Shown here: positions 40,319-52,849 of the stretch, one piece after another
Numbering within the stretch: the first letter of the stretch is position 1
Layout of the letters: every line of letters begins with the position of its first letter
Source: Nothopassalora personata
Lineage: Eukaryota > Ascomycota > Dothideomycetes > Mycosphaerellales > Mycosphaerellaceae
DNA length: 64,000 bases
Direction: 5' to 3'
Assembly: GCA_033816765.1 (NCBI GenBank)
Contig: CM066287.1
Span: forward strand, 4,836,001-4,900,000
Notes under the pieces: model-generated
What the model saw: the letters and a program-made list of their open reading frames with translations, nothing else
The model's database searches: none
Told to the model about the DNA's origin: nothing
Made by a program: the position numbers and the translations under genes

Positions 40319-43300
40319 AACGCCTTATAGTCGGCTACTATACGATCCGCATTCGCGAGGCCCTCCGCCGGTTTCTAGCTATTATACTCCTCTAGCTAGT
40401 CCTTCTACTAGACTAGATACTATAGCTTACCCTTACGCTTACGCCTACCTAGTACTACCTCTACCTTATACTCTCCGTCCTTATTAGCTAGAGGGGGTAC
40501 GGGTCTATCCTTATCGCTACCGATATACGGCTCGAGGAGAGAGATATAGAAGACGTTATAGAGCCTTAAGTCGGCTAGTAGCGCTAGGCGGTACGCCTAC
40601 GAACCGATAGCGTCCGTAATGCAATATAGGCCGATAAACTTTGGACCTATCTTCTTCTTTAGTACTACTAACTTAAGGTTCTTCGTTAATAATAGGACTA
40701 AGTTACCTACGCGGTAGGTCTTAGCTTAGTAGGTCTTATTATAGTAGCGAGCCTAGCTTTCTACTATAGCCTTCTATCGCTCCTCGAGTGTAGCGCGTAG
40801 TTTTTGTATACGACTCGTAGCTATTACCGCTACTAGTACTTCCCCCCCCTAGGTCTCGTCTCGAGATTTAGTTAGTATAGGGGTAATCTTAGGTCGCTAA
40901 CCGTACGCTATTTCGAACGGACTTATCCGTAGTGTTAGGTAGATACTGTTATTAGCTACGAATTTAGCAACTATAAGCTACTTAGCCTACTTAGTTTAAT
41001 TGTCACTATAGTAATAACGAAGGTATTATTCGAGGGTTTAGTTTACCCTCTTAGTTTAGCCGTTAGTCTAAGGGTGAAAGGCCGTAGATAGCTTACGCTT
41101 TATACGCGCCTCGAAGTAGAAGTCACTCTAAAACTAACTAGTAAAGACCGGACCTCGGTCGCTTACTATGCCTAACGGGATACTATAGTGTCGCACGACT
41201 TTGTCTCGTAGGAGCCTCGTAAGCTCTACGGCTGTATAAGTCTTCGTCGTCGGGATATATAAGCTCATTTTTAAGTAGCGATCGACTATTACTAGGATCG
41301 CATTATACACGCAACCGGCTCGCGTGCTTAGAGGTAGGTCCGTAATAAAATCCATAGTAATTTCCTACTACGGTCGCTCCGGTCTAGGAAGCGGTTATAG
41401 CCTACTATAGGGTCGATAGCGTTTAGCCTTCGAACCCTAGTAGGTTCTATAGGCTTAGACGTATTGCTTTACGTCCGTACTAAGTAAGTCCTACTAATAA
41501 TTACGTCGTAATAGCTCTTTAGTCTTAGTCCTTCTAAAGTAACCCGTGAGGACGTCGTCGTAGTATATACGAATTAGATACGACCTAATTGCGTAATCCC
41601 TAGGTACTACGATCGCGTCTCCGTAGTATATAAGGTTATCCTTTATATACTATCCCTTAGCGTCCCTCGCGCTTAGCGCCTACGCTAAGTATACGATACA
41701 CTAGTCGTCTTACTACTACGCGATCTTTATTAAGAGTAGGATTAACTCACCCGTCGAGCTATAAGCTTAACCCTATATTACTGTAGCGTATACTACTACT
41801 AGTAACGACGGCTTATCTTAATAGGGAAGGTTACCTCTCCGTACTACTATTACCGCGCCTATGTCGCCCTATATCGTCTCGTAGGTAGTAAGCGCGCGCT
41901 TTACCGTCGGCTCGCTTATCCCTTCTAGAGACTCCTTCTAGAAAGATAGCTTACTTTACAAGGTAGGTAGTAAGTTCGAAGTTTGTTACGTTATAGCTAC
42001 GTAGTTACTACGTCTCGAAGGCGCGTCGGCTAGGTTAGTCTTACCTAGCCGATGCTCTACTATAAAATTAAAAGACTATAGGAACGTAGCCTATTGAGCT
42101 TACCGCCTATTTAGCTACTTTACTATTATAAAGCCCTATAGGTTAGCGTAGTCGACTAGTACTCGCACCGTATACGTAGCGCCCTCTAAGTATAGCCTCT
42201 AATGCTTAAAAGCCTTAACTACTGTAAGTAGCTCCTAATCGTACGTCTCGTAGTTACACTCGGCCAGTATTATCTTACGTAAATAGAACACGATAGGATG
42301 CTACTTAGTACTAAACAATTAGGATATAATACCTACGATCGCGAAACCTAAGGCATCCGTCTCGACTCGCGTACGTAGCGTAGGATCGAAGTGCCTAAGT
42401 ATTAGTACACCTAAGAATCCGGCCTTAAGCTATCGAAACGCCTACTCTTCGCTTAAGGTCTACGTAAGAGGGCCGTGCTTCTTACCGTTCTTAGATCCCT
42501 TTATTAGGTCCGTTAGGGGCTTGTAGACCCTTAAGTATCCTTCTATAAAACGCCGGTAGAAGTTATAAAACCTAAGGAAGGACTAGACCTTATAAAAGGT
42601 CGTAGGTATAGGCTATTCCTCGATAGCGGCTACCCTACTCCTATCTATCGACACGCCTACGGCGCTTACGACAAACCTAAGGAACTCTACACTCTCCTAG
42701 AAGAAGTGACACTTCTTAGGGTTTACGAATAGGGTAAACTTTCGTAGCCTCTCTAGTACCGCGCGTACGGCTCGTACGTGTACCTTACGCGTCTCGCTAT
42801 AGATAAGGATATTATCTAGGTAGACTACGTAAATGTTATTAACTAAGCCGGTTAGCGCCTTATTAATATACCCTTAAAAGGTTACTAGTACGTTAGTTAA
42901 CCCAAACGGTATTACTAGGTACTCGTAGTGTCCGTATCGCGTATGAAACGTAGTCTTCTACTTATCGCCTCGCTTAATAGGGATACGATAGTAGGCGTTC
43001 TTTAAATCGATTATAGTAAAGAACCTAGAGCCTAATAGCCTATCTAGCGTCTCGCTAATTAGGGGTAGGGGGTATCGGTTCTTTACTATAATCTTATTTA
43101 AGCCTCTATAGTCTACATAGAGCCTAAGGGTACCGTCTTTCTTTAGTACGAATAAGATAGGCGTACCCGCCTCGCTTACGGACCGCTTAATCTAGCCCTT
43201 CTCTATCGCCTCGGTAATATACTTCTTTAAAGCCTCTAACTCCGTAATAGATTAATAGTATAGCGGCTTAAAGGGGGGTTTCTTTCCTTTAACGAGATTA

Positions 43301-45315
43301 ATCGTATACTTAACCCCGTCGGGTAGCTTACGCTTCGTACGCTTATTAGGTGCGTACACATCTCAGAAGTTAGCGAACTCTTTAGGCTAGTTTAAGCCTT
43401 CTCCTTCGTCGGACGCTATAGTAACCGTACGAACACTTATAGTATACACCTACTCTAAGTCGCCGAGATCCTTAAGGAACTCGCTTACGCTACGCTACTT
43501 TACCGCATACGTCTCCGCGCCGTAGAACTACTAGTCCTTATAATCGCTCTTTACGATCCGATTGCGGTACCTCTAGGTTCTACCTAAAATTACTAATAGC
43601 CTACCTATAGGTACCGCGTAGTAGATAGCGTTACTTACGCGCTCTACTCCCGCGTTATTAGCGAGTCGTAGCTAAACCGTAAAGGCGCCGTAGCAATACC
43701 CTAGGTTATGCGTATACGACTCTAACTTCGGTAGCCTTACCCTATTAATAGGTTATATTTAATGTCGGAGTATATACTTATACGACACTAGGCTAAGATC
43801 CGTATAGTTATCTAGGAGAAACGTAGCCTCGCGAAAGCCCTTACGAGTCTCGACTACGCCTCGTAAGTGACGCACTAGACATACATCTACTCGCCTTAAA
43901 GGGTCGACTTTAGGAAAACTCGGACTTAGGAGCGACCTACTTCTAGTCCTCTACCTTTTCCCTAGTCGCTACCCTTCTTAGTTAGAGCCTTCGTAGCGTC
44001 TACCCTACGAACCGCTTACGCGTTACGGTCCTTCTATAGGTGCCTATTTAGGCAATCCGTCTTAATGTAACCCTTCTTATAGCATCTATAGCACTCCGCT
44101 TTAGTCCTATCGAAGGTTATAGACGATCCGCCGGCGTCCCGCTAGTAACTCGTACCCGGGTCGCGCGACGCCTAACTATACTTCTACTACTTTGAGCTAC
44201 GATCGCTTCGCCCTTAGTCTCTCGCCTACGGCGACTATGCTACCCGCGGTCGTGCCCTCCGCTACTACGCTCCGTACTTTTAATACGCGAAGCTAGGATT
44301 ACTAGTTCCTCTTTAGTTATTAGGATGTTATAAAACTTAACGATTGCGGACCGTAGGCTAGGCGTAAGCTTAGCAAGTATATGTCGTACGCGTTACGCCT
44401 CCGTATAGTCCCCTAACTAATCCTCTATAACATCTAGCTTAGTTATAAACTAACGTACTATCTAGTTATCCTTCTATTTCACCGCCTTATACTCTAACAT
44501 TACGTTAAGTATACGGTTTATAGAGTTACCGTATACGTCTCGATAGAACTCCTTAAAGTCCTAGTATATATACCCTTTAAGGTTAAGGACGCTATAGTTA
44601 GCGTACTATCGCTTACTTACCTCTCCGCTTAGGTACATAACCCTATATAGGACCTTTAACTCGTTCGTCGTATACGTGCCGCCTAAGAGGGTAAAGATAA
44701 GAGAGAGCTCCCTTAGGAATACCCGTGCTTTCTTAATCGAGTCCCCTCTAAAAGGCGTAGGTTCTTTAAGACGTAAACGTATCGTATGCGATACGACCGC
44801 GCCTCGAGCTACGATATTATCGTTAGTTACTATAGATAGAGGAGGGGGAGGGGGAGTAGGGGATAGTTCTCCGCCGGATTCGCCCTAAGGGTCCGCCGGC
44901 GGTACGCTTACGTCCCGTAAGATCTCTAACTGTTTAATCTCCCTCTATATCTCCTTCTCCTTAACCTCTACCCGAAGGGCATCCCTCCTTACGACTAAGA
45001 CTACACGCCTCGCTTATTACTAGGCCCTAGGGCTTAGGGGAGCCGTAGGCGTAGCGCTACTATCGTCGCGTTCGGACTCTATAGCGTGTATAGATTGTAA
45101 CGAAGAGAAGAATTAGAACTATTAAGGGATGTCGTAATATATAGCACGCCTATGACCTACTAGTTGTAGATAAACTAATTCTTGCCTTTTATTTAAGACG
45201 TATCGCGCGTCGCAAGGTGTACGTATACGTGTTACGTGCGGCTTAGTAGCCGGTCGCGACCGCATGTTATATATAAGGCTACATGTAAGGGTTAGCTACT
45301 AGGCTACCCCTTATA
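40319..45315 (-). mobile_element. Gypsy B1, truncated at its 3' end and RIPed
   Basis: Colinear with B2 at 57446-62443 (constant offset of 17127-17128), with differences mainly at CA/TG sites. On the minus strand it retains pol and gag remnants and the 5' LTR. Integrase core survives as an open fragment at 41134-41355 (MDFITDLPLS...IVSDRGPVFTS). The 3' LTR, polypurine tract and antisense accessory gene present in B2 are missing; the break coincides with the G1 edge. It was inserted into A2 gag, which resumes at 45316. Confidence 0.9.
45120..45315 (-). repeat. 5' LTR of Gypsy B1 (196 bp)
   Basis: TATTAAGGGATG...CCCCTTATA, matching both B2 LTRs. RIPed form of TG...CA ends. Confidence 0.85.
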
Positions 45316-48300
45316 GACGGAATCTTTAGGTTATATAACTATCTTAAGTATGCTATAAAGAGCGTCTTTAGTGTCTCTAATAAGATTGCTACTACCGTTT
45401 ATGTTATTTAGCATTTAACCTAGAAGACATCTACTACTAAATATACTACTAAATTCTAAGAATACGCGTAACTTACCAATTAGGATAACGAAGCACTTTA
45501 AGTTATATACCGAAGAGGACTAAAAGAGTATATTAAGGACGAGTTAATAAGGGACGGTCGGAAGATCGATAGCTTAGGCGACCTCGTTAGAGTTACGATT
45601 AATCTTAACGATAAGCTCTACGAGAGAGCTATAGAACGACGATACGACTCTAAGGTATCCGGAAAGGCTAGATACATACTAGGTTACGATAACCGTAATA
45701 GAGGCTTCTACGATAACTATAATAATAAGCCTAGGGATAAACCGTACTACGGACTATAGCTAATAGAGCTCGACGTTACCGAGAAAGGTCGTAAGATTAG
45801 GAACAGTAACGGGAATAGAGTATCCCGGAGTTCGAAAGAAACACGAACTTACTATAGATATAGTAAACCTAGCTACCTAGTAAGGGACTACCGCGGTAAG
45901 AATATAGTACACCGCGAATAGTTTAATATAATATAACCCTAAACTAGTAAATCTAGGAGTAGCGTTAGATCTCGAGGAGATACCGACTATACTCGGAGAG
46001 TAGGGGAGAGAGCTAGTAATAGAAGTACGACGCCTCTCCTAGACCCCTTAGAAGGACAAGGAGGGTACTATAGGCAGTAAATAGTAGTTATTCCATTTAA
46101 TGCAAAGAACTAACTACGACAGTTTAATATAATAACACGAAGAGTCGACTACGAGATCAAATCCGAATCTCGAAATAGTTATAGAAGCCTTTATTAGCGA
46201 TTCTATTACTAAGACTCGTATTAAGTTTACTACGCCGCGAAATTAGGCGTAAGGTATTAGCCTTAGTAACTAAGAGAAACCCTAGGAGTACTGTATAGGT
46301 AAAGCGCTACGCTCCGAGAAGTAGATATCGACGAATTCTACTTTAACGATAATAGAAGCGATAAAGAAAACTAAGACCTAGGATAGAACGGATCGTAGTT
46401 ACCGGAACTATAGGAAGAAAGTTAAGAAACTACCGGGCTAGATACTATCGAGGAAGATTAGGATCCGGAAGAATTAAGCGAAGAAGATTCCTCCGAAGGA
46501 GAAGAGAGTAATACTAACGATAATAATAAACAACTAACCTTTACGATTAATACACCTAAGAAATTACATAATATAATCTGATACCTATAAAGAAGGCACG
46601 AAGAATTCCTACCTAAGATAGGCGGACAAAGAATGCTATACTCTATTAAGTTTTAATAAGACACTCGACATCCTACGAGGTATAGCCTAGGAATACCTAC
46701 TTATAGAAATAACCGAGAATTTAGTAACTACTATTACCGAACGACCGCCAATAGGGAGCCGAATAATAGAAACCGGATACCTTATACCGTTAGGAACATT
46801 TATATCGAATAAATTACGTAACGTAGTATAATACGTACGTGTACTCTACTTAGAAACGTAGAAGATCTAGGAACGTTACCGAATATAGGTGCGGATATAG
46901 AAAGGCTCGCGCTAGGTTTAAGCGGAGGCCTCGAGATACGAAGTACGACGTTCTATATATAAATAGGGAAAAAGATCGACTCCCTATAAATAAGCGACCG
47001 AAGGGAGTTATACGATAAAGAAAAGGCTTAAGCATTACTAACGATAATAGTGTTTCGAACTAAGATTGTCGTTAACGGGTATAAGATAGATACTATAATA
47101 GATTCTAGAGTAAGCGGGAACTTTACCTCCGAATTATTTATTATAAGACATAGGATCGCTACCTATAAGAAGAAAGAGGGTTACAAATTAATCGCGGTAG
47201 ATGAATTATCCTTACCTAGTATAGAGCGCGAGACGATACCGCTACTACTTACTATCTAACGGTACTACGAGGAGATTATCTTAGATATTACTAATATAGC
47301 TAGTTATAACATCGTACTAGGTATGCCTTAGTTAAGAAAGTATAATCTAGTAATAGACTAGAGGAAAGAAGTACTTATATTTAGGAAATACGATTATATT
47401 ATCGATATTTAGCCTACGTAGCGGTAGCGTTCGCTAGTAGATAAGGTAAAGAGATAGCTAAATAGGATATAGCTTACGCCGAATAGAAGGATAGAAGAAC
47501 TACCTTCGACCGGGATAGATACTACGTAGGGCCGCCGGGTTACGAAGTTACTAGAAGTAATAGAAGTAACGTACTATCGAAGAATACTAATATCTTAGAG
47601 TTAAGTATTCCTAAGGAGTATCGTAAGTAGTCGCGACTCTTTAAAGAGGAAAGAGGCAAAACCGCCTTACCTAAGTACCGCCTATAGGATTATAAGATTA
47701 ATATTTAGCTAGAGAAAGAGCCTCTATAGGGACCCCTATATTAAATGTCTAAGAAAGAGCTATAGACCCTATAAGAATAGCTAAAGGAGAAGCTAGCTAA
47801 GGGATAGAGAAGGAGATCTACCTTAAGTATAGGAACTCTATATATATTCGTTCTAAAAGCAAACGGGAAGTTACGACTCGTATAAGACTATAGGAAGTTA
47901 AACGAGATTACGATTAAGAACCGATACCTACTACCTAATATCGAAGAAGCATAAGATAGATTAACCGGATTAGACTAGTATACGAAGATTAACCTACGAG
48001 ATGCCTTCTACACTATACGGATAGCGGAAGGAGAAGAATAGAAAACTGCTTTTAGGATAAGATACGGACTTTACGAATTCTTAGTTATACTAATAGAATA
48101 ACTAACGTACCCGTATCCTATTAGGACCTTATTAACGAGACACTTAGAGACCTACTTAATGTATACGTTATCGCTTATATAGACGATATACTAGTCTATA
48201 CGAAAGGAATCCTATAGGAACACGTAAAACAAGTCTAGGACGTCTTTGAACGACTTACGTAATTAGGATTTGAGACGGCACCCGAGAAATACGAATTTTA

Positions 48301-48579
48301 TAAGAAAGAAGCTAAATTCTTAGGCTTTGTTACTAGTACAATAGGGATAATAATCGACCCTACGAAGATATAGTTAATTAGAGAATAGCTAGAACTAAAA
48401 ACAGTTAAGGACGTATAATTATTCCTTAGACTAGCGAACTATAACCGGAAATTCATTAAGGATTATTTAAAGACAGTAGTACTAATAACGATACTTACGA
48501 GAAAGGACGTTACTTAGAAATAGGGATAGGAATAGATTAAAGCATTTAAGAAACTTAAGGAATAATGTATACGCTTTAG
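45316..48579 (+). pseudogene. Gypsy A2 gag-pol remnant, interrupted
   Basis: The plus-strand gag continues after B1 and is followed by protease. A short undamaged frame at 47050-47259 (FRTKIVVNGYKIDTIIDS, then VSGNF) is the protease active-site region with DS. Reverse transcriptase follows from about 47800, with the YIDD box near 48180. The copy is cut at 48579 in RNase H, where C has CGCTTTAGCCCCTACG uninterrupted, by the D-family LTR. Stops are mostly TAG of RIP type. Confidence 0.85.
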
Positions 48580-48921
48580 TGTTAGGAACCGCTGTACGTT
48601 ATCCTAACCGGGCTTAGATCTTTATAGAGATGTCTTAAACTCGTTAAGAAGGTAGTAGTCCTAAACAGTATATAGTGTATACTTAAAATGAGTTAAGCAC
48701 GAAGCTCCTATCTACTCGTAAAGAAGCGTCGTCTATATAGTGCTATGTCTTAGCGTAACTGATTAAACTAATTAGACTAATTACTAAGTACACTAATTAG
48801 ACTAATTACTAAGCACACTAATTAGACTGAGCGCTTAGTTACTAAGGTCTCTAAGCTAATTAGTTCCGGATTCTTCCGTAAAATAAGTAGTTATAATTCC
48901 TTAGAATCTCGGACCGTAACA
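48580..48921 (-). repeat. 3' LTR of a Gypsy D element (342 bp), RIPed
   Basis: Same LTR as the solo copy at 31267-31614 but RIPed. On its high-coordinate side lies CTATCCCCCTTCTAG, the reverse complement of a polypurine tract, so the element runs on the minus strand and this is its 3' LTR. The first 8 bases of the sense LTR (TGTTACGG) equal those of element C. Confidence 0.8.
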
Positions 48922-48940
48922 CTATCCCCCTTCTAGCCTA

Positions 48941-48955
48941 GTTCCGTCCCGGAAC
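48941..48955. promoter_or_regulatory. Palindrome upstream of D accessory gene
   Basis: GTTCCG-TCC-CGGAAC. It has the same position and TCC centre as GCTTCG-TCC-CGAAGC in A1 and C (accessory strand), with two base pairs changed on both sides so pairing is kept. TTACATAAG follows at 48957-48965. Confidence 0.6.
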
Positions 48956-48999
48956 TCTTACATAAGCCCGCTAGTCCTCGTCGTTACCTAGGTATCGTA

Positions 49000-49500
49000 A
49001 TGTCTTCCTCCTCTAAAAGTTCCCTTCGTCGACAAGCCCTCGCTATCGATATACAACGATCCGGTATTAAGATAGCCCCCTACTATTACTGTCGGTCCGC
49101 TCGAGTTACTACTACCGAGCGGCGCCTAAAATGTATCGTTTCGCCCCGGTCGGGAAAATGTTCGGAGTACGTAAGGAAGGGTTATTCTAATTGCGACGTA
49201 ACCCTATCCGCACCCGAGTAGACGAGGTTTCGCGATATTCGTAATAGCCTCTAGCGAGATCTCGATCGTACGGAGGAGAAAGAGCTAGAGCTTCTCTATT
49301 AGTAGGCCGAGCTCGCTTAGCGCATTATTTGCTAGAAGGCGAAGAAAATCCGTCTTCGTAAGCAACTTCGCCTCGTATCCGGCAAGGCCGACAATGCTAT
49401 AGTAAAGGAGCTCGAAGACCTTAAGGCAGTAGAAGAGGAAGAGATAAGGGAGTCCGCTAGTGTAGAAAGCGTACCGTCGTCTAAGGAGTTCGATCCTTAG
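49000..49500 (+). pseudogene. Antisense accessory gene of Gypsy D (Cys motif plus coiled coil)
   Basis: It starts MSSSSKSSLRRQALAIDI at 49000. Cysteines occur at YYYC, LKCIV, GKCSE and NCDV, so the ancestral motif is K-C-x2-C-x6-C, with one Cys now Tyr. After a TAG at 49219 the frame continues with KIRLRKQLRL, AIVKELEDLKAVEEEE and other charged helical sequence that aligns with A1 (KIRKIRL, KQLRLAK, AVAKELEKLEEEE). It is on the strand opposite to the element's sense. The function is unknown. Copies in A1 and C establish it as a family. Confidence 0.7.
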
Positions 49501-50181
49501 TAGATATTAGTTTAGGACTAGGAGCAGTTATACGATCTCTCTTTTCCTTAGGTCGTGCCTCCTCTAGCCTTATCGTCGTAAGTCGTTATTCTAGTAGTCT
49601 TTTATCCGTTACTATTAAGATGTAGCATCTTAAGGGGAGCTAACAGTTAGGTTATTATAAGGGGCGGGCCCCTGTTTCTTAGTATAGGCTACGCCTATAC
49701 GTTTGGATTGCTTTCCGACACCTTTTCTTCGGACAGCGTGTAACTTCCCCTTTCTTCTATATCGAACTTATTATAAACTTTATAGAACTTTAGTATATAC
49801 GTCGTTTACCCGTAATATTAAGTTCGATCCATTCGAATTAGCTAGGCACCTACTATTAAAGAGACGGGATACGTAATAACGTCGCCGGGTAGCGAGAACC
49901 CCGGGACTAGTGCCCCGAATAAAAACTTCTAACTTATACTATAGTAACTATACTAGCGATAGGAAGAGATGTAAGCCAAGTTAATTGTAACGCGCGCCGC
50001 TTTAAAAGAATCGGAAGACGCTCGACGTTAGTTAACACCTATAGTCTCGCTACTAGTTTATAATAAGACGACTACTAGTAACCTAATAAGACAGCTACTA
50101 TAGACGCTAAACGCCGCCGCGCCCTCGCCGCGTACCGGAGAAGAACCGTCGGGTCCTAGAGGTTAGAACCCCCCTTCCTAG
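49501..50181. other. RIPed junction region between D and the E gag fragment
   Basis: No assignable coding region. A palindrome TAAGATG-TAG-CATCTTA lies near 49618. It may contain the end of the D accessory gene and the LTR and leader of the element to which the downstream gag belongs, but I could not delimit them. Confidence 0.4.
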
Positions 50182-50430
50182 GACAGTAAGGTAGAGACAT
50201 TCCGCGATTACTTCTTAAGGTTAAAGAGCTCTTTTAGGGTGCGATCCGCCCTAAAACCGACGCTCTCTAAGGAGTATTACTAGGACGCGATTAACGACAC
50301 CTTACTAGCGAGAGAGCGTACTAGGATGCGGCACTTCTAGGATAAGGGAGACGGCGAACTTAGGAAGGACCCCGTTACTTTCTTTACGTAACTCGATAAA
50401 GTCTTCGGTAATAGCAACGAGCGCGCTAAG
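50182..50430 (+). pseudogene. Gag fragment of element E (5' part)
   Basis: The plus frame DSKVETFRDYFLRLKSSF...TRMRHF...DPVTFFT...LDKVFGNSNERAK is gag-like and interrupted only by TAG/TAA. It is cut after AAG at 50430 by element C. It resumes in the same frame at 63950 (ALE-LTKIKHTNG), which confirms both the frame and the insertion. Confidence 0.7.
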
Positions 50431-50814
50431 TGTTACGGTTCGGATTGAGCTACGACGGCACGCCTAACTATTAGCTATAGAGATTACGTGCGCTGCACGA
50501 GATCACTCGCTCACTAGTAACTTAGTAATTCGAGATTACTCGCTTACTAGTGACCTAGTGATTCGAGATTACTCGCTCACTAGCGATTGAGTGATTAAGA
50601 CTAAGACTAGCAATGTCTCCTTTGTATTTAGGAACGCTAAGAAACCCTTATGGTTCTAATGCGTTTAACTTATGTTACTATCTTACTAATTAGAATATAA
50701 CTCTTATTCCTATTATTCATCTTTGCTTAGCTTACTTTAGCCTCTCTAAAGAATACCGCTACGTAACTTAACTTATCTCTCTTTTAAGACTAGCCCTAGA
50801 ACGAGATAATAACA
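50431..50814 (+). repeat. 5' LTR of Gypsy C (384 bp)
   Basis: TGTTACGGTT...GATAATAACA. It contains three diverged copies of a GAGATCACTCGCTCACTAG-like unit. Followed by CTTTAAACGCCC. Confidence 0.92.
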
Positions 50815-50929
50815 CTTTAAACGCCCTTAGGATAAGCGCTACTTAAGTAGCTAGTAGGGGAATACCCGCCCCTAGCGAAGTAGGAAGCATCCGCCGTGCG
50901 CTACCATAATAGACTACTACGAAGGACGA

Positions 50930-51900
50930 TAAGTCTAATGACGATAACGAGCCTACTCCGAGGAAGAACGACGTTAAGGCTGCTAAGCTAGACCTCTTCT
51001 ATAGAGATAGGGCTAAGTTCGACGACTGGATTAACTAAATGGATATGTACCTTATGTTTAACCTAGTCGATGCCGATAAAAGAACTATCTTCGCTATTAC
51101 GTACCTTCGCGGAAGTGCGCAGAACTGGATTAAACCTTACCTTAAGGAATACCTTAAAGGTATAGGACGATTAGAGCCTACCGGAATGTTTAGGAGCTAC
51201 ACCATTTTTAAAGATAAGATAAAATCAATCTTTAGAACCTCGAACGAAGTCTAATAGGCTATACGAATCATTTAACACCTAAAGCAGAAGACGTCTACTT
51301 TAGAGTATGCCGCCAAATTCGAAGAATACGGACAAATTACCGGATGGGACTAGACGGCGTTAATAACTATGTTCCGACGTGGACTTAAGGACTCCGTTAA
51401 GGACGAGTTAATAAGACACGGGGGACGGATCACTAACCTCGAAGAGCTAATAAAGGCGTCGATCAATATCGATAACTAGCTCTAGGAACGATACTAGGAA
51501 AAGAAATACGACTCTAAAGTAGGAGGTATAGTAGGATACGCTCCGGATCGTAGACCCTTAGGAGGGTACGTTACGAAGGGAGAATTTCTACGATAAAGCT
51601 AGCCCTACTATAGACTACAGCTAATAGAACTGGACGTTACCCAACGAGGACGGAGGATCGATAAGAGTAGGGGCTACGGAAAGCCCTTTAAAGGAAAAGG
51701 AAAACTTACATACTATGCCTATAGTAAAGAAGGCCACATGGCGCGGGATTGCCGCGGTAAGAATATAGTGCGCCGCGAGCAGTTTAATATAATGTAACTA
51801 AAGGTAGGCAAATCTAGGAGCAGTGTTAGACCCCGACAATTCAACTATACCTAGAGAGTAGAGGAGAAGGATAGCAACCGGGTTGCGATGCCTCTCCTAG
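50930..51900 (+). pseudogene. Gypsy C gag remnant
   Basis: An open stretch at 51039-51254 (MDMYLMFNLVDADKRTIF, then AQNWIKPYL) is the capsid-like core. Near 51720 YYAYSKEGHMARDC is a CCHC zinc knuckle in which the first Cys codons have become Tyr by RIP (TG to TA). Further stops are TAG. Confidence 0.8.
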
Positions 51901-52849
51901 ACCCCTTATAAGGACGAGGAGGATACTATGTTTAACGACATACACTACTACCGAATAACTAACAATTAAAGACTATTAGATTATTTAGCATAATAGCACG
52001 AGGAGTCAACTACGAAGTTGAGAAAGAATCTCGATACGGTTACGGAAGCCTTCATTAGCGATTCTGTTACTAGGACTCGTGTTAAACCTACTACGACGCT
52101 AAGTTAGGCGTAGGGTACTAGCCACGACAACTAGTAGGAACCCTAGGAGCTTAACACGGACAAAACAAGCTCTAAGAAGTAGACATAGACGAATCTTACT
52201 TCGACGACGACAATAAAGAAAACTAGGATCTAGAATGGGACGGACGCTAGTTACTAGTACTAGAACAATAAACAAATGAACTAGATACTATCGAAGAAGA
52301 TTACGTACCGGAGGAGTTAAGCGAGGACTCATCCGAAGAAGAAGAGAGCAACACCGACGACGAAAACGAAGTATATACATTCACGGTAGATACGCTAAAG
52401 AAACTCTAGAAGTTAATTATCTATCTCTAACGGAGGCACGAGGAATTCCTACTAAAGTTCTTAGGGAAACGATACCTAAACCCTAACGAATTCGACAAGA
52501 CACTCGATATAATAAGGGGCATAGTATAGGGCTACCTAACTATAAACAATACTAAGAACTTAGCTAAAGCGGTTATCGAACGACCACCTATAGGAAGCTA
52601 AATAACGGATACCGGATACCTAACACCGGTAGGAACTTTCGTCTTAAACGAACTACGAACAGTAGTATAGTATATACGGGCTCTCTACTTAGAATCGTAG
52701 AAGATCTAGGAACGTAATAGACTATAAGTGTAGACATAGGGCAACGGGCTACAGGTTCTAGCCGAAGCCTCTAGGCACGAAGCATAGCGAACTACATACC
52801 ATTTGGGAAAAGGATTAGCTCCCTAGGAATAAGCGACTAAAGGGAGTTA

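Noticed and set aside
41134..41355. Short intact integrase-like gene in B1 (and 58261-58482 in B2)
   Set aside because: Just a RIP-free stretch of the dead pol frame; the flanking pol is broken on both sides.
44676..44888. 70-codon plus-strand ORFs in B1 and B2 (44676 and 61803)
   Set aside because: They are conserved only because B1 and B2 are copies; antisense to gag with no motif, and the start is not ATG.
48580..50430. D LTR, accessory ORF and E gag as one plus-oriented element with the extra ORF at its 5' end
   Set aside because: The sequence beside the LTR is a reverse-complement polypurine tract matching element C, so D runs on the minus strand, while the E gag runs on the plus strand.
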